A stretch of DNA of 64,000 bases from Arthrobacter cryoconiti (GCF_020905375.1 NZ_JAJJBU010000019.1:62001-126000), one strand, 5' to 3'; shown: positions 16,729-27,041, numbered from the stretch's first letter. Program-made: numbers and translations. Notes: generated from the sequence alone by a model not told the origin.

Positions 16729-19433
16729 TACGGCTTACCTGCACGCCCGCCTGAGAGCAGACGCGACGCCCACACTGCGAGCTTGGCCCGATCGATTTTA
16801 GAATTATGGCGTATATCTGTGGGCATCTCGGGAATGCAGAGCACGGCGGCAACTTCCAGATCCACGGTTCGTGCGGCGCTGCGCACCGCAGCCGCCAAAG
16901 CAGTGTCCGCAAGTCCGGCACGCTTAGTCTGCGGCACCGTTTCCACTATCACCACGGCCGCCGCAGTCCCAACAGGCCCAACGCCCACGACGGCGGCACG
17001 GGATACTTCGGGGAGTCGTTCCGCAGCTTGCTCTCCTGCCACAGGCGTACGAACCCCGGCCGGGGTGGTAATCACATGTGCTAGCCGGCCTTCCACCCAT
17101 AGGCGTCCGGCATCGTCGAAATGCCCGACGTCGCCGCTGCGGTGCCATCCGGGGATGGCCGCGCTGTGCTCTTGGGTGATCCACAGGCGGTCGTACCGGG
17201 CCTTCACATGGGGGGCGGCGACCAAGATTTCTCCTGTGATGCCGGGGGCCGTGCTCGGTTCCAGAGTGGGCGTTCCATCCGGGTTTAGCGCAGTGATGGC
17301 GACAACAGCCCCGCTCACGGCCTTTCCCACGCAAACACCGTTTCCGACCCCGGCCTCGCGGATACCGTCGAGACTGATATCCGTGACCGGCAGGGCCTCG
17401 GTCATGCCGTACGGCGTGTGAATCGCAGCGTTGGGAGCCAGCTGCGCAACCTCTGCCAGAAGGGGTTCCGACAGTGGCGCTCCGGCCGAGAGGACCAGTT
17501 CGACTCGGGCCAGTGCGGTCCTGTGCTCGGGTGTTAGATGGGCTTCACTGGCCACCACGTTCACCATGGCGGCCGGAGACGCGAATACAACGGTGGCGTC
17601 GATCGCAGCCGCAGCGGCCGCCAGCGCAGCGGCCGTCAGGGTTCGAGGGGAGGTGACATCCATATCGGGTGTGACCGAGGTGGCACCGAGGGCGGGTCCC
17701 AGAAGTGCGAAGGGGGCAAACCCCGCGACAAGTCCAGTTCCCGCTTTGAGCGCATAAGTGGCTTTAAGGGTGTCGCGCATGGCAGCCAACCGACGGTGTG
17801 TATATACGACACCTTTGGCGGGTCCGGTGGAACCCGAAGTGAACAGCACTGCCGCGTCATCGTCAGGAGCAGCAGGGGTGAACGCCGAGGCCGGGTTAGA
17901 GCGTCGGAGCACGCTGCCTTTGGCCATAATCTCCGGCACCGTGGCGGCAACGTTGAACAACGCTCGTTTGGAACTGCCCGTAACCCCGGGGAAGTCCACT
18001 GAGCTGATCCGGATACCCGGCCAGTTGTACAGGCGGGCGCCTGCCAGCGCACGTTCAATCCCCACTAAAAAGTCTGGGCCGGCACCCTTGATGGCCCGGC
18101 TCATGCCTTGTGTGCCCAAGCCCGCATCCGCAACAAGGATGACAGCGCCCAAGCGCAAGCAGGCGTAAATAAGTGTGGTCAGGGTAATGCCAGGCGGGAC
18201 TAGCAAGCTCACGCGTTTGCCCGCAGTGACCCCAAGGTCGGCCAAACCCGCGGCGAGGTCGTCAACGTCCCGAGCAAGCTCCGCCCAGGACGCTGAACGG
18301 TTGACTAAAGTGTTAGAGACCTTCGAAGCTGAGCCCGGGGCCATATCGACGATCGCAACGGAGGTGTCCTCGCAGCGCGCATCTAGTTCGGCCAGCATGG
18401 GGGAGTAAGCTGCTTCGCGTGTGGCCTCGGGGATAGCAGGCACGTGGCCTCTGCCGACTAGGTTTTTTGCCAGCCAGTCAAAGGTCGGAGTGGCGATATC
18501 GCGATCTTCTTGGACCAGATGACTGGCGCCTTCGAAGCGGTGGACGTCCGCTTGGGGAAGCCGGTGGATTAAGTCGCGCAGATAACGGTCTGAAAAGATG
18601 GGATCTTTGGGTCCCCACATCATCAAGGCGGGGACTCCGAGAGTTTGGATTCCTGAAGAAACTTCGTCCAGAGCAGACCACGATGGGTGGCTCGAAGTGG
18701 CAGGGATATCAGCCACAAAATTTCCCACGCCAGCACGCCGGGAGACGGATCGGTACGGGGCCATGAAGGCGGCACGGACATCGGGGGTCAAAGGTGGTTG
18801 AGCCAAACCGTGAGTGACGCGCAAGAACGCTGATGTGGTGGTGGTGCCCCAGCCGTGGACAGCAGGATGGAGGGCCAGCTTCAATGCTGGCGGCAGCGAG
18901 AAGCCCGCCGGATGCACTGCTGTGTTGGTAAGCACCACACCGGCCAGTTCATCCCTGTGCCGTGTAGCCCAACCGAGGGAGATGATGCCGCCCCAATCAT
19001 GGCCCACAGTGACGACGGGGCCGGTCAGGCCAAGCGCGTTCGTTAGATCACCTAAGTCAGTGATGCGGTCCTCTAGCCGACGAAACGTGCCGGTGCGCTC
19101 GGAGAAACCCATGTCCAGTTGGTCAACGGCGATGACGCGCCACGGCCCTGTGGTGGCTGTGGCGCCTGTGGTGGCGCCGGAAAGCAAGGTACGCCAAAGA
19201 TAGGACCAGGTGGGGTTGCCGTGCACGCACAGCAAGGTACCCGCCGGCTGAACACCCGTGGCAGCCACTGTGGCCGCAACGTCAGCGGCATTGTCTAAAA
19301 AGTGCCATTCGTGGCGAGTTCCGGGGGAATCCACGGCTGACGTTGATGGCACTGACAGGGTGCGGCGCCAAGAGGCTTTGACTCCCGGCCATGGATCAGG
19401 AATTTCAAGGACGGATGCAGCCTCTGCTACCAC
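16728..19433 (-). CDS. oleBC: Fused OleB-OleC: alpha/beta hydrolase plus AMP-dependent beta-lactone synthetase
   Basis: A two-domain protein of 901 residues. Residues about 1-330 are an alpha/beta hydrolase of haloalkane-dehalogenase type: 'VHGNPTWSYLWR' and the Asp nucleophile in 'VGHDWGG'. Residues about 360-900 are an AMP-forming ligase with 'LFTSGSTGPAKGVVYTHR' and 'SGDVGHFDDAGRLWVEGR'. Known family roles: OleC closes beta-hydroxy acids to beta-lactones, and OleB decarboxylates them to cis-olefins. OleB-OleC fusions are described in actinobacteria such as Micrococcus and Arthrobacter. I start at GTG 19433, overlapping the oleA stop; the longer frame from 19562 would lie wholly inside oleA. 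Confidence 0.9.
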   Translation of the reverse strand: MVAEAASVLEIPDPWPGVKASWRRTLSVPSTSAVDSPGTRHEWHFLDNAADVAATVAATGVQPAGTLLCVHGNPTWSYLWRTLLSGATTGATATTGPWRVIAVDQLDMGFSERTGTFRRLEDRITDLGDLTNALGLTGPVVTVGHDWGGIISLGWATRHRDELAGVVLTNTAVHPAGFSLPPALKLALHPAVHGWGTTTTSAFLRVTHGLAQPPLTPDVRAAFMAPYRSVSRRAGVGNFVADIPATSSHPSWSALDEVSSGIQTLGVPALMMWGPKDPIFSDRYLRDLIHRLPQADVHRFEGASHLVQEDRDIATPTFDWLAKNLVGRGHVPAIPEATREAAYSPMLAELDARCEDTSVAIVDMAPGSASKVSNTLVNRSASWAELARDVDDLAAGLADLGVTAGKRVSLLVPPGITLTTLIYACLRLGAVILVADAGLGTQGMSRAIKGAGPDFLVGIERALAGARLYNWPGIRISSVDFPGVTGSSKRALFNVAATVPEIMAKGSVLRRSNPASAFTPAAPDDDAAVLFTSGSTGPAKGVVYTHRRLAAMRDTLKATYALKAGTGLVAGFAPFALLGPALGATSVTPDMDVTSPRTLTAAALAAAAAAIDATVVFASPAAMVNVVASEAHLTPEHRTALARVELVLSAGAPLSEPLLAEVAQLAPNAAIHTPYGMTEALPVTDISLDGIREAGVGNGVCVGKAVSGAVVAITALNPDGTPTLEPSTAPGITGEILVAAPHVKARYDRLWITQEHSAAIPGWHRSGDVGHFDDAGRLWVEGRLAHVITTPAGVRTPVAGEQAAERLPEVSRAAVVGVGPVGTAAAVVIVETVPQTKRAGLADTALAAAVRSAARTVDLEVAAVLCIPEMPTDIRHNSKIDRAKLAVWASRLLSGGRAGKP

Positions 19434-20452
19434 GCAATTTCCATCATCGCTGTATTGAGGCCCGAACCGACTCCCATGCACAGCACGCGGTCTCCGGGGT
19501 TGAGGGTTTGAGCTTCCTGGGCAAGAGTCATTGGCAGCGAAGCCGGCCCCACATTGCCCCACTTGGGGAACGTGATGGGCACCCTGTTCTTGACCAGATT
19601 TACCGCTTTGATAATGGCGTTCGTATAGGAGTTAGAAACCTGATGAGTCACGTAGCGGTCCATGGAGCGCCAGTCCCAACCATCTGTGTGTGCCTCGTGC
19701 CACGCATCCGTGACAAGTTCCAGACCGTTGTCGAGCAAACCTTTTGTGTCGGTGAACATGCCGTCAGGACCACCCACACACAATTCGTGGTGTTCGGTGC
19801 CGGCCCGAGAGACCCCTCCGAGGATTCGGTGCGAGCCCGGGTGAGCATCTGCCGGGCCCATGACCGCGGCGGCGGCACCTGAGCCCAACGTCAGTGTGGC
19901 AAACTCGCGCAGGTAATCCTCACGAGTTGAAGTCTCCGCATTAAGCCGGCGGAAAGTAGTTTCCTGCGTCGTTTGAGCGTCCTCACCGGCAACGATGAGG
20001 GCATATTTGATCTGGCCGGAGTCGATCATATTTGCCGCCAGCGTCATGCCATTGACGAAACCAAGGCAGGCGTTGGCCAAATCAAAGTTCATGGCGGAGG
20101 ACGGAAGGGAAAGTCCGTTATGAATCTTCACTGCCACGCTGGGCTCGAGATTGCGTCGGGTCACCGAGGTGTTGATCAGCAGGCCAATCTGCCCCGGCTC
20201 GATCCCGGCCTCTGCGAGAGCCTTAGCGCCAGCCTCTATTGCGGCGTCGTCAAAAGAGGTGCCCGGAGCCCACCAGCGCCGTTCCTGGACGCCAGCAACG
20301 CGTTCCAGCAGCCGTTTGGAGAGCTTGAGACGCTTGAGGCTTGGTGCCAGACGCTCGTCAAAGTCGGAGGAGCTGACTACCACCGGAGCTTCGACGCTTG
20401 TGACAGCGAGTAAGGCGGTGTTGTGGTGACGAAATGTCGCGTTGCCGATCAA
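19427..20452 (-). CDS. oleA: OleA: thiolase-type enzyme for head-to-head acyl condensation
   Basis: 341-residue FabH-like condensing enzyme. The active-site Cys is C129 in 'FDLANACLGFVNG'; later 'RYVTHQVSN' gives the conserved His, and 'FPKWGNVGPAS' the Asn region. OleA joins two fatty acyl-CoA chains in a non-decarboxylative Claisen condensation to a 2-alkyl-3-ketoacid. Assignment rests on the downstream overlapping oleBC and oleD genes; elsewhere it would be called a 3-oxoacyl-ACP synthase III homologue. It heads the leftward operon; the 286-base spacer 20453-20738 towards smc should hold divergent promoters but no clear motif is seen. Confidence 0.88.
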   Translation of the reverse strand: MIGNATFRHHNTALLAVTSVEAPVVVSSSDFDERLAPSLKRLKLSKRLLERVAGVQERRWWAPGTSFDDAAIEAGAKALAEAGIEPGQIGLLINTSVTRRNLEPSVAVKIHNGLSLPSSAMNFDLANACLGFVNGMTLAANMIDSGQIKYALIVAGEDAQTTQETTFRRLNAETSTREDYLREFATLTLGSGAAAAVMGPADAHPGSHRILGGVSRAGTEHHELCVGGPDGMFTDTKGLLDNGLELVTDAWHEAHTDGWDWRSMDRYVTHQVSNSYTNAIIKAVNLVKNRVPITFPKWGNVGPASLPMTLAQEAQTLNPGDRVLCMGVGSGLNTAMMEIAW

Positions 20453-20738
20453 GTTCCAGCCTTTTTCTCTTTATTGTCTTGTGCGGTACCAGCCATTGAA
20501 TACCGGCGTTTTACCGACCGTGCTCCAGGGCACACAAATGCTGTGTCGCCACTGCGATATTAATGACCAAGCTTAACTATGCACCTTGTGGCGGGTTATC
20601 CGCACATGCGCCATGACGCATACACACTTTTATCTGTTGCAGGCAAACGTGAGAGTTGAACGCCAAAGCACGGCAAAATGCGCTTTCCACGGTAGATTGT
20701 CGTAATGAAGAACGGGCCGGCACAGGAGTAGAAAAAGT

Positions 20739-23700
20739 TTGCATCTAAAGAGTCTCTCCGTGCGCGGCTTCAAGTCGTTTGCCTCAGCCACCACCTTCGA
20801 TTTTGAACCCGGGGTCACTGCCGTGGTGGGACCTAACGGTTCCGGTAAGTCCAACGTGGTGGATGCCCTGGCATGGGTTATGGGCGAACAAGGCGCGAAG
20901 ACACTGCGCGGGGGCAAGATGGAAGACGTCATCTTTGCCGGAACCGTAGGGCGTCCGCCGCTGGGCCGCGCTCATGTGGCCCTGACCATAGACAACGCTG
21001 ACGGCGCACTGCCCATCGAATACTCCGAGGTTACTATTTCCCGAACTCTTTTCCGCACTGGGGGTTCGGAGTATGCGATCAACGGTGCCGCGTGCCGTTT
21101 GCTGGACATTCAAGAACTGCTCTCTGATTCCGGGTTGGGTAAAGAGATGCACGTCATCGTCGGGCAGGGGCAGCTGGATAAAGTCCTGCACGCCACACCC
21201 GAGGAACGGCGTGGTTTTATTGAAGAAGCCGCCGGGATCCTCAAACACCGCCGTCGTAAGGAAAAAACGCTCCGCAAGTTGGATGCGATGTCCGCGAACC
21301 TTGCCCGGCTGAGCGATCTCACCGGTGAGATCCGCCGTCAGCTCACGCCCTTGGGCAAGCAAGCAGCAGTGGCCCGGCGCGCTCAGTCGGTACAGTTTGA
21401 CGTCCGCGATGCGAAATCTCGTCTTCTGGCAGATGAGATCGTGGGACTTACCACCGCCGTTGAAGCTGATGTTGCAGCCGAAGCAGAGCTGAAAAAGCGA
21501 CGCGAAATTGTTGAGCAGCAACGCCAGCATGACCGTGCCCGTCAGACGAGCCTTGAACAACGGGCGGCCGCTGACATACCCCTGCTTAATGCGGCACGGG
21601 ATAACTGGTACCAGCTCTCCGCTACGAGTGAGCGGCTGAAGTCATTGGGCAAGCTGGCCACGGAACGCCAACGGCACCTCGGTTCCAGTGACGCAGTCCC
21701 GGATCCTGGCCGCGATCCGGACCAACTTGCCGCACAAGCGGAACGGCTGCGCGCTGAAGAAGCGGAACTTGACCTATTTTTGGAGGAGCGCCGGATCAGC
21801 CTGGAGACGGCCATGGAGATCAAGATGGACGTTGAGGCTGCCGTGCGGGCGGAGGAACAGCGTGTTCGTGACCTGCTGCGCGCCACCGCCGATCGCCGCG
21901 AGGGCCTTGCGAGGCTGGCCGGTCAGGTGGCAGCTGCGCATTCTCGCGTGGAATCGGCCGAAGCGGAGATCGGACGTCTCCACGAGTGGCGGGCAGCGGG
22001 GGCACAACGCCACAGCACGGCGGCACAGGAGTTTGCGGCCCTTGAGTCCGCGGTGGCTGGCGCTGAAGAGGGCGAAGAGCGTCTAGACACCGATCACGAA
22101 GAAGCCGCCCAAATCCTTGCTGAACTCGATGCGCGCATCGAGGAGTTGACGGCGACACAACGGGCCTCGGATCGTGAGCGCGATTCGCTTTCCGCCCGTC
22201 GTGATGCGCTGGCTGTGGGCTTGCGTGGCAAAGACGGGTCCACGGAGCTACTCACCGCGGGACATCCGGGAGTGCTCAGCGCGCTGGCCCATTTGGTGAC
22301 TGTCACTGCCGGTTATGAATTAGCGATTGCTGCGGCCTTGGGAGCGGCGTCGGAAGGTATCGCCATGGACTCCCATGGGTCCGCGATTGCAGCTCTTGCC
22401 AAGGTGAAGGCGGACGACGCCGGACGGGTCACGTTGGTCGTGACCGGGAGCGTGGGTTCAGAGGAGCGGGGGAGCGCCGGTGGAGGCGCACAAAACACCC
22501 TCGGTGCGGGCTCACCTGACGCTTTATCCGGTGAGGTGTCCGCTGCCGTAGCGGCGGTGGCCGGGTCCGTCGTCGCCCGTGCACAAGTTAGCGGGACCGC
22601 GGGAATGGACGCGGCTCTAGACACGCTCCTTGCTGGAGTGATCTTAGTGAAGGACCTGACCGCGGCGCAGAAGGTACTGGCAGGTTTCCCCAAGCTGATC
22701 GCTGTGACGCATGACGGGGATGTGATCACTACTCGAACCGTGAGCGGCGGCTCCGCCAGCGCACCGTCACTGCTAGAGCTGCGGGCCGCCGTGGAGGAGA
22801 CCGATGCGAGACTGCGCGCCGTCAGCGCTGAAGGAGAGCGCGCCCGTTTTGCTTTGGCCGCTGCCGTGTCCCAACGGACCGTTGCCGCGCAGGCGCAGGC
22901 GCAGGCGTTGGCCGCCTTGAACAATTCCGATGCGCGTCTGGCCGCTGTCACGGAGCGGCTTGGCACGCTGGGCGCTATGCTGCGCTCCGCCGCGGGAGAG
23001 TCCGAGCGTCATACGCAATCTCTTGAGGCAGCCTCAAACAACCTTGAGAAGGAGCAAGTAGCGCTCTCGGAAATTGCCGCGCGCCTGGCGTTGGCAGAAG
23101 AAGAAGCCCCTGTTGAAACGGAACCCTCCATGGACGGCCGTGATGCTCTGACGGCGCAGGCTGTTGCGGCCAGGGCCGTGGAGATGGACTCCCGACTGGC
23201 ATTGCGCAGCACGGAAGAGCAACTTGGGGCGCTCCGCAATCGCGCCGCAGCATTGGAGCGGGCGGCTGCCACTGAGCGTACGGCCCGGGAACAGGCGCAG
23301 CAGCGGGCAAAGCGACGGCACTTTCAGGCTCGTAAGGCGGCTGCAGTGGCTTCGGCTGTGGAGCGTGTTTTGGAGTTTGTGCAGGCGTCGATCTCGCTGG
23401 CCGCCCAGGAACGCGATGCTGCGGAGGAACTGGCGGCTCAACGCGACGTGGAACTCATGGCCGTCCGCTCCACCACCGTGGAATTGGATAAAGAACTGGC
23501 GCTGCTGACCGATTCCGTCCACAAGGACGAATTAGTCCGGGCTGCGCAGCGCCTGCGGATCGAGGCGTTGGAAAACAAAGCCATCGAGGAGCTGGGGCTG
23601 AGCGTTGATCACCTTCTGGCGGAATTTGGACCAGGGGTGCCGGTTCCAGCCGGTCCCGGTGAATCAGCGGATAAGTGGGCGGCCCTGCGCGTAGCAGTGG

Positions 23701-24404
23701 ATGAAGCGGGGGAACAAATTCAAGAAGGCATTCCCTTCGTGCGTGAAGAACAAGAAAAGCGTCTCAAACGGGCCGAAAGGGATTTGGCGGCGCTGGGCAA
23801 GGTCAACCCGCTGGCACTGGAGGAGTTTGCGGCGTTGGAAGAACGTCATCAGTTCCTTTCCACACAGTTGGAAGACCTGCGATCCAGCCGCAAGGACCTC
23901 ATGGACATTATCAAGGAAGTGGACCAACGGGTGGAGGAAGTCTTCACGTCTGCTTACCTAGACACCGCTACCCAGTTTGAGCACGTGTTTGGGCGACTTT
24001 TTCCCGGGGGCGAAGGCAGGCTGGTGCTGACTGACCCCTCGGACATGCTCACCACCGGGATCGAGGTGGAGGCTCGCCCCGCTGGAAAGAAAATCAAGCG
24101 GCTTTCCCTGTTATCCGGTGGCGAGCGCTCGCTGACGGCTGTGGCGTTGCTCGTGGCCATTTTCAAGGCCCGGCCGTCACCGTTCTATGTCATGGATGAG
24201 GTGGAAGCTGCGCTGGATGATACAAATCTTGGCCGGCTCCTGACCATTTTCGAGGAACTACGGGAGTCCAGTCAGCTCATTATCATTACCCACCAAAAGC
24301 GCACCATGGAGATAGCGGACGCACTGTATGGCGTTTCCATGAGGGGCGACGGCGTCTCCACCGTCATCAGCCAACGCATGGATCCCGCGCGTCGTCCCGT
24401 CTGA
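20739..24404 (+). CDS. smc: Chromosome segregation protein SMC
   Basis: Condensin ATPase that organises the nucleoid with ScpA/ScpB. 1221 residues: N-terminal Walker A 'GPNGSGKSNVVDALAWVMGEQ' near 32-50, coiled coil to about 490, hinge about 495-670, second coiled coil to about 1050, then the C-terminal signature 'LLSGGERSLTAVALL' near 1124 and Walker B 'FYVMDEVEAALDD'. Start is TTG (20739) preceded by AGGAG. The hinge has Gly/Ala-rich insertions near residues 570-600. ftsY and ffh lie downstream, as is common, but an MFS gene intrudes. Confidence 0.97.
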   Translation: MHLKSLSVRGFKSFASATTFDFEPGVTAVVGPNGSGKSNVVDALAWVMGEQGAKTLRGGKMEDVIFAGTVGRPPLGRAHVALTIDNADGALPIEYSEVTISRTLFRTGGSEYAINGAACRLLDIQELLSDSGLGKEMHVIVGQGQLDKVLHATPEERRGFIEEAAGILKHRRRKEKTLRKLDAMSANLARLSDLTGEIRRQLTPLGKQAAVARRAQSVQFDVRDAKSRLLADEIVGLTTAVEADVAAEAELKKRREIVEQQRQHDRARQTSLEQRAAADIPLLNAARDNWYQLSATSERLKSLGKLATERQRHLGSSDAVPDPGRDPDQLAAQAERLRAEEAELDLFLEERRISLETAMEIKMDVEAAVRAEEQRVRDLLRATADRREGLARLAGQVAAAHSRVESAEAEIGRLHEWRAAGAQRHSTAAQEFAALESAVAGAEEGEERLDTDHEEAAQILAELDARIEELTATQRASDRERDSLSARRDALAVGLRGKDGSTELLTAGHPGVLSALAHLVTVTAGYELAIAAALGAASEGIAMDSHGSAIAALAKVKADDAGRVTLVVTGSVGSEERGSAGGGAQNTLGAGSPDALSGEVSAAVAAVAGSVVARAQVSGTAGMDAALDTLLAGVILVKDLTAAQKVLAGFPKLIAVTHDGDVITTRTVSGGSASAPSLLELRAAVEETDARLRAVSAEGERARFALAAAVSQRTVAAQAQAQALAALNNSDARLAAVTERLGTLGAMLRSAAGESERHTQSLEAASNNLEKEQVALSEIAARLALAEEEAPVETEPSMDGRDALTAQAVAARAVEMDSRLALRSTEEQLGALRNRAAALERAAATERTAREQAQQRAKRRHFQARKAAAVASAVERVLEFVQASISLAAQERDAAEELAAQRDVELMAVRSTTVELDKELALLTDSVHKDELVRAAQRLRIEALENKAIEELGLSVDHLLAEFGPGVPVPAGPGESADKWAALRVAVDEAGEQIQEGIPFVREEQEKRLKRAERDLAALGKVNPLALEEFAALEERHQFLSTQLEDLRSSRKDLMDIIKEVDQRVEEVFTSAYLDTATQFEHVFGRLFPGGEGRLVLTDPSDMLTTGIEVEARPAGKKIKRLSLLSGGERSLTAVALLVAIFKARPSPFYVMDEVEAALDDTNLGRLLTIFEELRESSQLIIITHQKRTMEIADALYGVSMRGDGVSTVISQRMDPARRPV

Positions 24405-24422
24405 GGAGCAGCATCTCCTCTG

Positions 24423-25697
24423 CTAGGAGGCAGCGGGCGCCGGGACCAGTTCTGGGGGTGTGGGATGGGTCCCACGGGCCGGCAGCCAGAACATCAAAGC
24501 GATAAGCGCTACCGCAGTCGCCATGGAGAAGGCAATGCCGTAGGAGAATAGATCCACTAGATAGCCAGCGGCAATGGGACCGATGATGGCACCAAAGTCT
24601 GAGGACATTTGGAAGGTGGCCAACACCTTGCCGCCGGAGCGGTTGTTCCCGATCACGTCCGCTACCGTGGCTTGTTGCGCCGGGCCCATTAAGCCGCTGC
24701 CCAACCCTGCTATCAGGGAGATGGCGAAGAACCACATGACGTCACCGGTGAAGCCTAGGATTCCCATTCCGATCCCATTGACGGCTAAGCCCAACAGGAT
24801 CATGGGCTTGCGACCCCATGTGTCCGCCAACTTTCCAGAAAAAGTCAGCGCAACACCGGTACCGATGGCAAAGACAGCCAGAGATATGCCGGCGACTTCC
24901 GGGCCTGCACCTAAAGCCGCAGTAGCAAACAAGGGCACCAAAGCCATCCGAATGCCAAAGGCGGACCATCCGTTGGCAAAGCTAGAGACTAGCAGGGCGC
25001 GATACGCCGGAATGCCCAGGGCCGTTCGCAACGGCAAGACCCCCTGGCTGACCGTTTTGACAGGAACGGGTCCGGCTTTGGTACGGGTGCTCTTTCCTGC
25101 TTCTACCCCTGTCCGCGTGTTCGGCAACATGGTGCCCACCAAAAGAGCCACGAGCAGCAGGGCACCGGCGTAGACCAAAAATGGAAGCGCCAGCCCGAAC
25201 CCTGCCAGCAAGCCACCCACGGCAGGACCCGCTATGTTGCCTAGGAGGAATGAACCCGCGTATAGGCTGGAAACTTTGCCACGCGCCTGTGGGGGAGCGA
25301 GCCTGATCAGTAGGCCCATGGCGGAGACGGTGAACATGGTTGAGCCAATGCCGCCCAGCCCTCTGAAGAGGAGCAGCTGCCAGTAACTTTGGGCGAAAGC
25401 GCATGCTGCTGATGAGGCTGCCACGATCAAGATGCCGGTGATGTATGTGCCACGCTCACCCAGCCGTTCCACCAACACGCCGCTGAGGGGGGCAAAGATC
25501 AGCCGGGTGAAGGCAAAGACGCTCACCACAATCGCGGCGGCGCCAACACTTACATGAAAGCTCTGGGCGAATTGTGGCAACACTGGCGCCACGATTCCGA
25601 AGCCAATGGCTATGAGGAAAGCGGCAGCAACCAAGACCTTGATCTCGCTTGGAATACTGACAGGCTGTGCGGTTGACGCAGGGAAATTTTTGCTCAT
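24423..25697 (-). CDS. MFS transporter
   Basis: About 12 hydrophobic segments over roughly 424 residues, with the major-facilitator loop motif 'RLIFAPLSGVLVERLGERG' between helices 2 and 3 and 'GKLADTWGRKP' in the second half. The layout matches drug-efflux DHA1 antiporters, but the substrate cannot be read from sequence. I chose the ATG at 25697 next to AAGGG; an in-frame GTG at 25715 is the alternative. It converges on smc, 18 bases between stops, and is divergent from ftsY. Confidence 0.85.
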   Translation of the reverse strand: MSKNFPASTAQPVSIPSEIKVLVAAAFLIAIGFGIVAPVLPQFAQSFHVSVGAAAIVVSVFAFTRLIFAPLSGVLVERLGERGTYITGILIVAASSAACAFAQSYWQLLLFRGLGGIGSTMFTVSAMGLLIRLAPPQARGKVSSLYAGSFLLGNIAGPAVGGLLAGFGLALPFLVYAGALLLVALLVGTMLPNTRTGVEAGKSTRTKAGPVPVKTVSQGVLPLRTALGIPAYRALLVSSFANGWSAFGIRMALVPLFATAALGAGPEVAGISLAVFAIGTGVALTFSGKLADTWGRKPMILLGLAVNGIGMGILGFTGDVMWFFAISLIAGLGSGLMGPAQQATVADVIGNNRSGGKVLATFQMSSDFGAIIGPIAAGYLVDLFSYGIAFSMATAVALIALMFWLPARGTHPTPPELVPAPAAS

Positions 25698-25760
25698 CAC
25701 CCTTGAGTTTGCCACAGCCGCTCCCGCCGAATGGACGGGACCACATGAGAGACTGGAATC

Positions 25761-26951
25761 GTGAATGAAACTCTAGCCATCATCTTGTACATCGTCATTG
25801 GTCTCGCCGTCGTTGGAGGCCTCGTCCCTGTCTTCTTGAAGGCCCGGAAGAACACACAGAACTACACCGGCCCTCGCGACGCCAACGATCCCGTGGGCAG
25901 CTCAGCTGACACAAACGCCACCGGCACCTTGCTGGAAGAGCGCCCTGATGCGGGGGCCCCGCCGTCGACGGTGGAAACCGTGCAGGGCGACACGGCTGAA
26001 CAAACCGTTAGCGCGCTTGAGACGCCGCTGCCTGTGGAAGGTCGTTTGGTACGGTTGCGAAGCCGCCTCGCCAAATCCAATAACGCGCTCGGCAAGGGAC
26101 TATTGGCGCTGCTCTCGAGTGAGAAGATCGATGAATCCGTCTGGGAAGAAATCGAAGAGACACTGCTGCTTGCAGACATTGGTACGGACTCCACCATGGA
26201 ACTTGTGGACGTCCTGCGTGAGCGCGTGAAAGTCTTAGGCACCCGCACGCCCGAACATGTCCGGGCCATGCTCCGTGAAGAGCTCATCAAGCTAGTGGAT
26301 CCGAGTATGGACCGGTCATTGAACATTGACCGTCACGAAGACCGTCCCGCTGTGCTCATGGTGGTAGGCGTGAACGGTGTCGGCAAAACCACCACGGTGG
26401 GCAAGCTGGCCCGGGTACTTGTGGCGGAGGATAAAGACATTATTTTAGGTGCCGCGGATACCTTCCGTGCCGCGGCGGCCGAGCAGCTGGCCACGTGGGG
26501 CGCGCGCGTTGGTGTCCCCACAGTGAAGTCCGACGTCGACGGCGCTGACCCGGCGTCAGTCGCCTTTGAAGCCGTGAAAGCAGGCATTGACGGTGAAGTA
26601 GATGTGGTCATGATCGATACCGCAGGACGCCTGCAAAACAAGGTCGGTCTGATGGATGAGCTCGGCAAGGTCAAACGAGTCATTGAAAAGCAAGCCACCG
26701 TGGATGAGGTCCTGTTGGTGCTGGATGCAACGACGGGCCAGAACGGGTTGACTCAGGCAAAGGTGTTTGCGGACGTCGTCAATATCACCGGGATCGTGCT
26801 GACCAAGCTTGATGGCACGGCTAAAGGCGGCATAGTGGTAGCTATCCAGAAGACTCTGGGAGTTCCAGTCAAGCTCATTGGACTGGGAGAAGGCGCTGAC
26901 GATCTTGCCCCCTTTGAAGCGGAAAGCTTTGTGGACGCGCTGCTGTCCTAA
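25761..26951 (+). CDS. ftsY: Signal recognition particle receptor FtsY
   Basis: Membrane-associated GTPase that receives SRP-ribosome complexes. N-terminal hydrophobic anchor (residues 4-26), an acidic linker, then the NG domain: G1 'VVGVNGVGKTTTVGKLA' near 200, 'GAADTFRAAAAEQL', G3 'MIDTAGRLQNK' near 288, 'TKLDGTAKGG' near 350. 396 residues. GTG start. In actinobacteria such a hydrophobic N-terminus is usual. A strong terminator follows 52 bases downstream. Confidence 0.96.
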   Translation: MNETLAIILYIVIGLAVVGGLVPVFLKARKNTQNYTGPRDANDPVGSSADTNATGTLLEERPDAGAPPSTVETVQGDTAEQTVSALETPLPVEGRLVRLRSRLAKSNNALGKGLLALLSSEKIDESVWEEIEETLLLADIGTDSTMELVDVLRERVKVLGTRTPEHVRAMLREELIKLVDPSMDRSLNIDRHEDRPAVLMVVGVNGVGKTTTVGKLARVLVAEDKDIILGAADTFRAAAAEQLATWGARVGVPTVKSDVDGADPASVAFEAVKAGIDGEVDVVMIDTAGRLQNKVGLMDELGKVKRVIEKQATVDEVLLVLDATTGQNGLTQAKVFADVVNITGIVLTKLDGTAKGGIVVAIQKTLGVPVKLIGLGEGADDLAPFEAESFVDALLS

Positions 26952-27003
26952 ACTTCGCTGTTCTAAAAAGCGCGAAGACCTCGCGGGGAAACATGCCCGA
27001 AAC

Positions 27004-27041
27004 AAAAGGTGGCGGCAGGAATTAACCTGCCGCCACCTTTT
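27004..27041 (+). terminator. Rho-independent terminator after ftsY
   Basis: Perfect 16-bp stem: AAAAGGTGGCGGCAGG (27004-27019) pairs with CCTGCCGCCACCTTTT (27026-27041), loop AATTAA. The symmetric A/T ends let it work in both directions. Confidence 0.9.

Noticed and set aside
19434-19562. N-terminal extension of OleBC to 19562
   Set aside because: It would lie entirely within the oleA coding region; GTG 19433 overlaps the oleA stop in the usual coupled fashion.
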